From Comamonadaceae bacterium (GTDB lineage: Bacteria > Pseudomonadota > Gammaproteobacteria > Burkholderiales > Burkholderiaceae_C), in assembly GCA_947375135.1 (NCBI GenBank), contig CANCER010000029.1, forward strand, positions 1 to 46,003: 46,003 bases of DNA, written 5' to 3'. Made by a program: the position numbers and the translations under genes. Shown in pieces: positions 44,001-46,003 of this stretch. Position 1 is the stretch's first letter. Each line of letters starts with the position of its first letter. Below the pieces are notes generated by a model that was not told the origin of the DNA, made no database searches, and saw only the letters and a program-made list of their open reading frames with translations.

Positions 44001-46003
44001 GCGTCCTTGCCTCCAGACGCCACCAGGGCGTGTGCCGCCATGGCGCCGTAAAGCTGCGTGGCCCACTGCGGCAACTCGGACTCCAGGTCCTGATAGCCCC
44101 CGAAAGCGCGGGCCAGGTAGGCGGACGCGCCGTGTTCGCCCTGGCTCATGTAGGTGCCCTCAAACGTCTGCTCGGCTGCGTCATGCGGATCCTTTTGTTT
44201 TTCCGGTTTGTCGGGCTTGTCCACGGCCATGCGCTCTGCCAGGGCCAGGGCTTGCAGATAGGCCCAGGCCGTTTTGCAGGCGACCGGCAGGGGCCGCTTC
44301 CAGGCCTCGCGGTAGGCGCGCACCAGGTCTTGCAGGATGTCCGTGGCCTGGCCGGCGCTCAGGGGCGCGAAAGTCACCTGCCCGTCCAGCCCCAGCTGCA
44401 CGCTTTCCAACTGCAGGCCGCAGGCACAGGCCAACAGGTGGTTGACCCACAGGCCGGCCACGATATGGCCGCGTGCCGTCTGGTCCGGCGCACTGCCTTC
44501 GAGCACGGCGCCCAGGCGCTGGCCGATTTGCAGATACCGGGCCGGGCCGGAGGCGGGCGCGTCGGGGTCTTGTGCCGACCACAGGCCGTTCAGCGTGCCG
44601 GTAATGGCCATGCCGTCGATTTGCAGCGCAATGGCCACCGCCGGGCTGTCAAACGGGTAGTCGCTGCGCAAAGGATGGCGGTGCTCCAGCACCACCTGCA
44701 GCTCACGCGTGTAACTGTCGACCATGCGTTCGCCAAAGGCCGCCAGGGGCAGGCTGCCGGAGAGCCGGAGTTCGGCAAGGGCGCGTGCGGCATCGTCCGC
44801 TTTCAGCAAGGTCTGGCCGGCGTGGTGCTTCTCCAGGCCATTCAGGGCAAAGGGCTCCAGGTCCTGCACCGCTTCTTCCAGCTCCTCAAAGCGGATGCGC
44901 AACCGGGCCCGGAAAAACACCTCCACCGGCTGGCGCAGCAGTTGGCGCAAGTCGTCCACAGTCAGCGCCAGCGGAGGCGTGGCCTCGGGCGCGGCAGCGC
45001 CTGTCTGCGCCTGCGGCAAAGCGGTGGCGGCCGAGCCGCCGTGCAGCCGGGCCCATTCCGCGTCAAAGGTCTGGAAGGGCGCGCCCTGCAAAAAATACGC
45101 CTCGGAATAGGGCTGCAGCGGCTGCGCCACGGCGTGGCGCGGGGGCGTCCAGCCAGTGTTGAGGTAGTCCAGCAACTGGGCCACCAGCACCGAGGGCGGC
45201 TGCTCGGTGTTGTCGGTGGCGCGGTGGCCCTGCCAGCTGATGTAGAGGCGCTCGCGCGCCGACAGAATGGCTTCGAGAAAGAGGTAGCGGTCGTCCTCGC
45301 GGCGCGAGCGGTCCCCGGCGCGCCAGCTTTGGGCCATGAGGTCGAAATCGCGCGGCGCCGTCTGGCGCGGGTAATCGCCATCGTTCATGCCCAGCAGGCA
45401 AATCGCCTTGAAGGGAATCGAGCGCATGGGCATGAGGGTGCCGAACTGCACGCCGCCGCCGAAAAAGCGCTGGTTCAAGCCGCCCTCGGCGATCTGGGAC
45501 AACCAGTGCTCGCGCACCACGTCCAGCGACAGGGGCGACTCCAACTGCGCTTCAGCACAGGCCTGCTGCCAGACTTCCAGCGGCTCCAGCAGGCGCTGGA
45601 TCAGGCGCTCGTCGGCATCGTCTTCGGCCAGGAAGAAGCGCTCCACCAGCTCGGCCATGGTGCTGCACCATTGCTCGGGCGTTTTGTCGCCACTGAGCTG
45701 CGCAAGGGTCAGGCTGATGGCGTCCACCCAGTCCAGCAAATGGCTGACCAGGGGTGCGTCCAGGCTGCGAATGGCAGCCTGCGGCAGCGTGCCGCCCCAC
45801 ACACTGCCCTGCCCCACCGCGTACCCCAGCAACAGGCGGCGCAGGCCAAAGGCCCAGGTGTTCTGGTCGCGGTCGGGCACGGCTTCCGACAGGCCCCAGC
45901 GCTGGCGGTGCTGCGCATCCAGCCCCCAGCGCACACCGGCCAGGCCCAGCCAGGCTTGCAGCTGGGCGATGTCGGCCGGGCTCAGGCCGAAGCGCTTGCG
46001 CAC
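43997..46003 (-). CDS. recC: RecC, exodeoxyribonuclease V gamma subunit (5' end beyond window)
   Basis: RecC recognises Chi and splits the DNA strands between RecB and RecD. The visible 668 residues are the C-terminal part; the reading frame is still open at the right edge, so the N-terminus lies outside. Typical features are WAFGLRRLLLGYA, MRSIPFKAICLLGMNDGDYPR (split in reading), and RREDDRYLFLEAILSARERLYISW in the inactive helicase-like region. A nuclease-like C-terminal domain (DDLRQLLRQPVEVFFRARL) follows. It is the first gene of the tightly overlapped recC-recB-recD operon. Confidence 0.94.
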   Translation of the reverse strand: MRKRFGLSPADIAQLQAWLGLAGVRWGLDAQHRQRWGLSEAVPDRDQNTWAFGLRRLLLGYAVGQGSVWGGTLPQAAIRSLDAPLVSHLLDWVDAISLTLAQLSGDKTPEQWCSTMAELVERFFLAEDDADERLIQRLLEPLEVWQQACAEAQLESPLSLDVVREHWLSQIAEGGLNQRFFGGGVQFGTLMPMRSIPFKAICLLGMNDGDYPRQTAPRDFDLMAQSWRAGDRSRREDDRYLFLEAILSARERLYISWQGHRATDNTEQPPSVLVAQLLDYLNTGWTPPRHAVAQPLQPYSEAYFLQGAPFQTFDAEWARLHGGSAATALPQAQTGAAAPEATPPLALTVDDLRQLLRQPVEVFFRARLRIRFEELEEAVQDLEPFALNGLEKHHAGQTLLKADDAARALAELRLSGSLPLAAFGERMVDSYTRELQVVLEHRHPLRSDYPFDSPAVAIALQIDGMAITGTLNGLWSAQDPDAPASGPARYLQIGQRLGAVLEGSAPDQTARGHIVAGLWVNHLLACACGLQLESVQLGLDGQVTFAPLSAGQATDILQDLVRAYREAWKRPLPVACKTAWAYLQALALAERMAVDKPDKPEKQKDPHDAAEQTFEGTYMSQGEHGASAYLARAFGGYQDLESELPQWATQLYGAMAAHALVASGGKDA

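Overview
The window looks like one contiguous piece of a Burkholderiales chromosome, most likely Comamonadaceae (Rhodoferax/Polaromonas-like). This is inferred from the GC-rich codon use, the block orders (exbB-exbD-lpxK-Trm112-kdsB-adk; tig-clpP-clpX-lon with flanking tRNAs), the hpnCDE squalene genes and protein flavour; no rRNA or marker search was possible. I see no insertion sequence, prophage or CRISPR array, and no complete, obviously novel defence or mobile system. Almost everything is core or conserved accessory genome.

Left edge (1-1000): the C-terminus of an RTX-type secreted surface protein, then a decayed remnant of a family-41 (O-GlcNAc-transferase-like) glycosyltransferase, closed by a strong bidirectional terminator. 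1003-2945 (minus): xseA and sodB. 3161 onward (plus): a consensus DnaA box with two variants lies in the promoter region of an envelope operon (exbB, exbD, lpxK, Trm112-like, kdsB) followed by adk. 7193-9325: an L-asparaginase diverging from lexA across tandem LexA-like operators, then a small unknown gene behind lexA. 9422-15103: a 2-hydroxyacid dehydrogenase, a FimV-like membrane protein with an Asp-Leu repeat, a Crp/Fnr regulator followed by an APH-fold phosphotransferase, and a Gly/His-tailed unknown protein.

15127-21751 (all minus): the protein quality-control block, in transcription order tRNA-Leu(UAG), tig, clpP, clpX, lon, tRNA-Gly, tRNA-Cys, tRNA-Leu(UAA), with sigma-32-like promoters before clpP and lon and several intrinsic terminators. 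21835-26135 (minus): an RND efflux permease with its lipoprotein adaptor. 26252-29302 (plus): hpnC-hpnD-hpnE, which convert farnesyl diphosphate to squalene; no squalene-hopene cyclase is present here. Then a HAD phosphatase (minus) nearly abutting hemH (plus), a second RND adaptor/permease pair overlapping an Hsp15-like S4 protein gene, a small MscS channel, NudC, a small Cys-containing unknown protein, and a tightly overlapped recC-recB-recD operon that runs off the right edge.

The most interesting observations are regulatory or small: the DnaA-box cluster before lipid A/KDO genes, the paired LexA operators plus the unknown gene in the position where pseudomonads carry sulA, the glycosyltransferase remnant beside the RTX gene, the FimV-like protein lacking an obvious LysM domain, and the small Cys-cluster protein next to recD.
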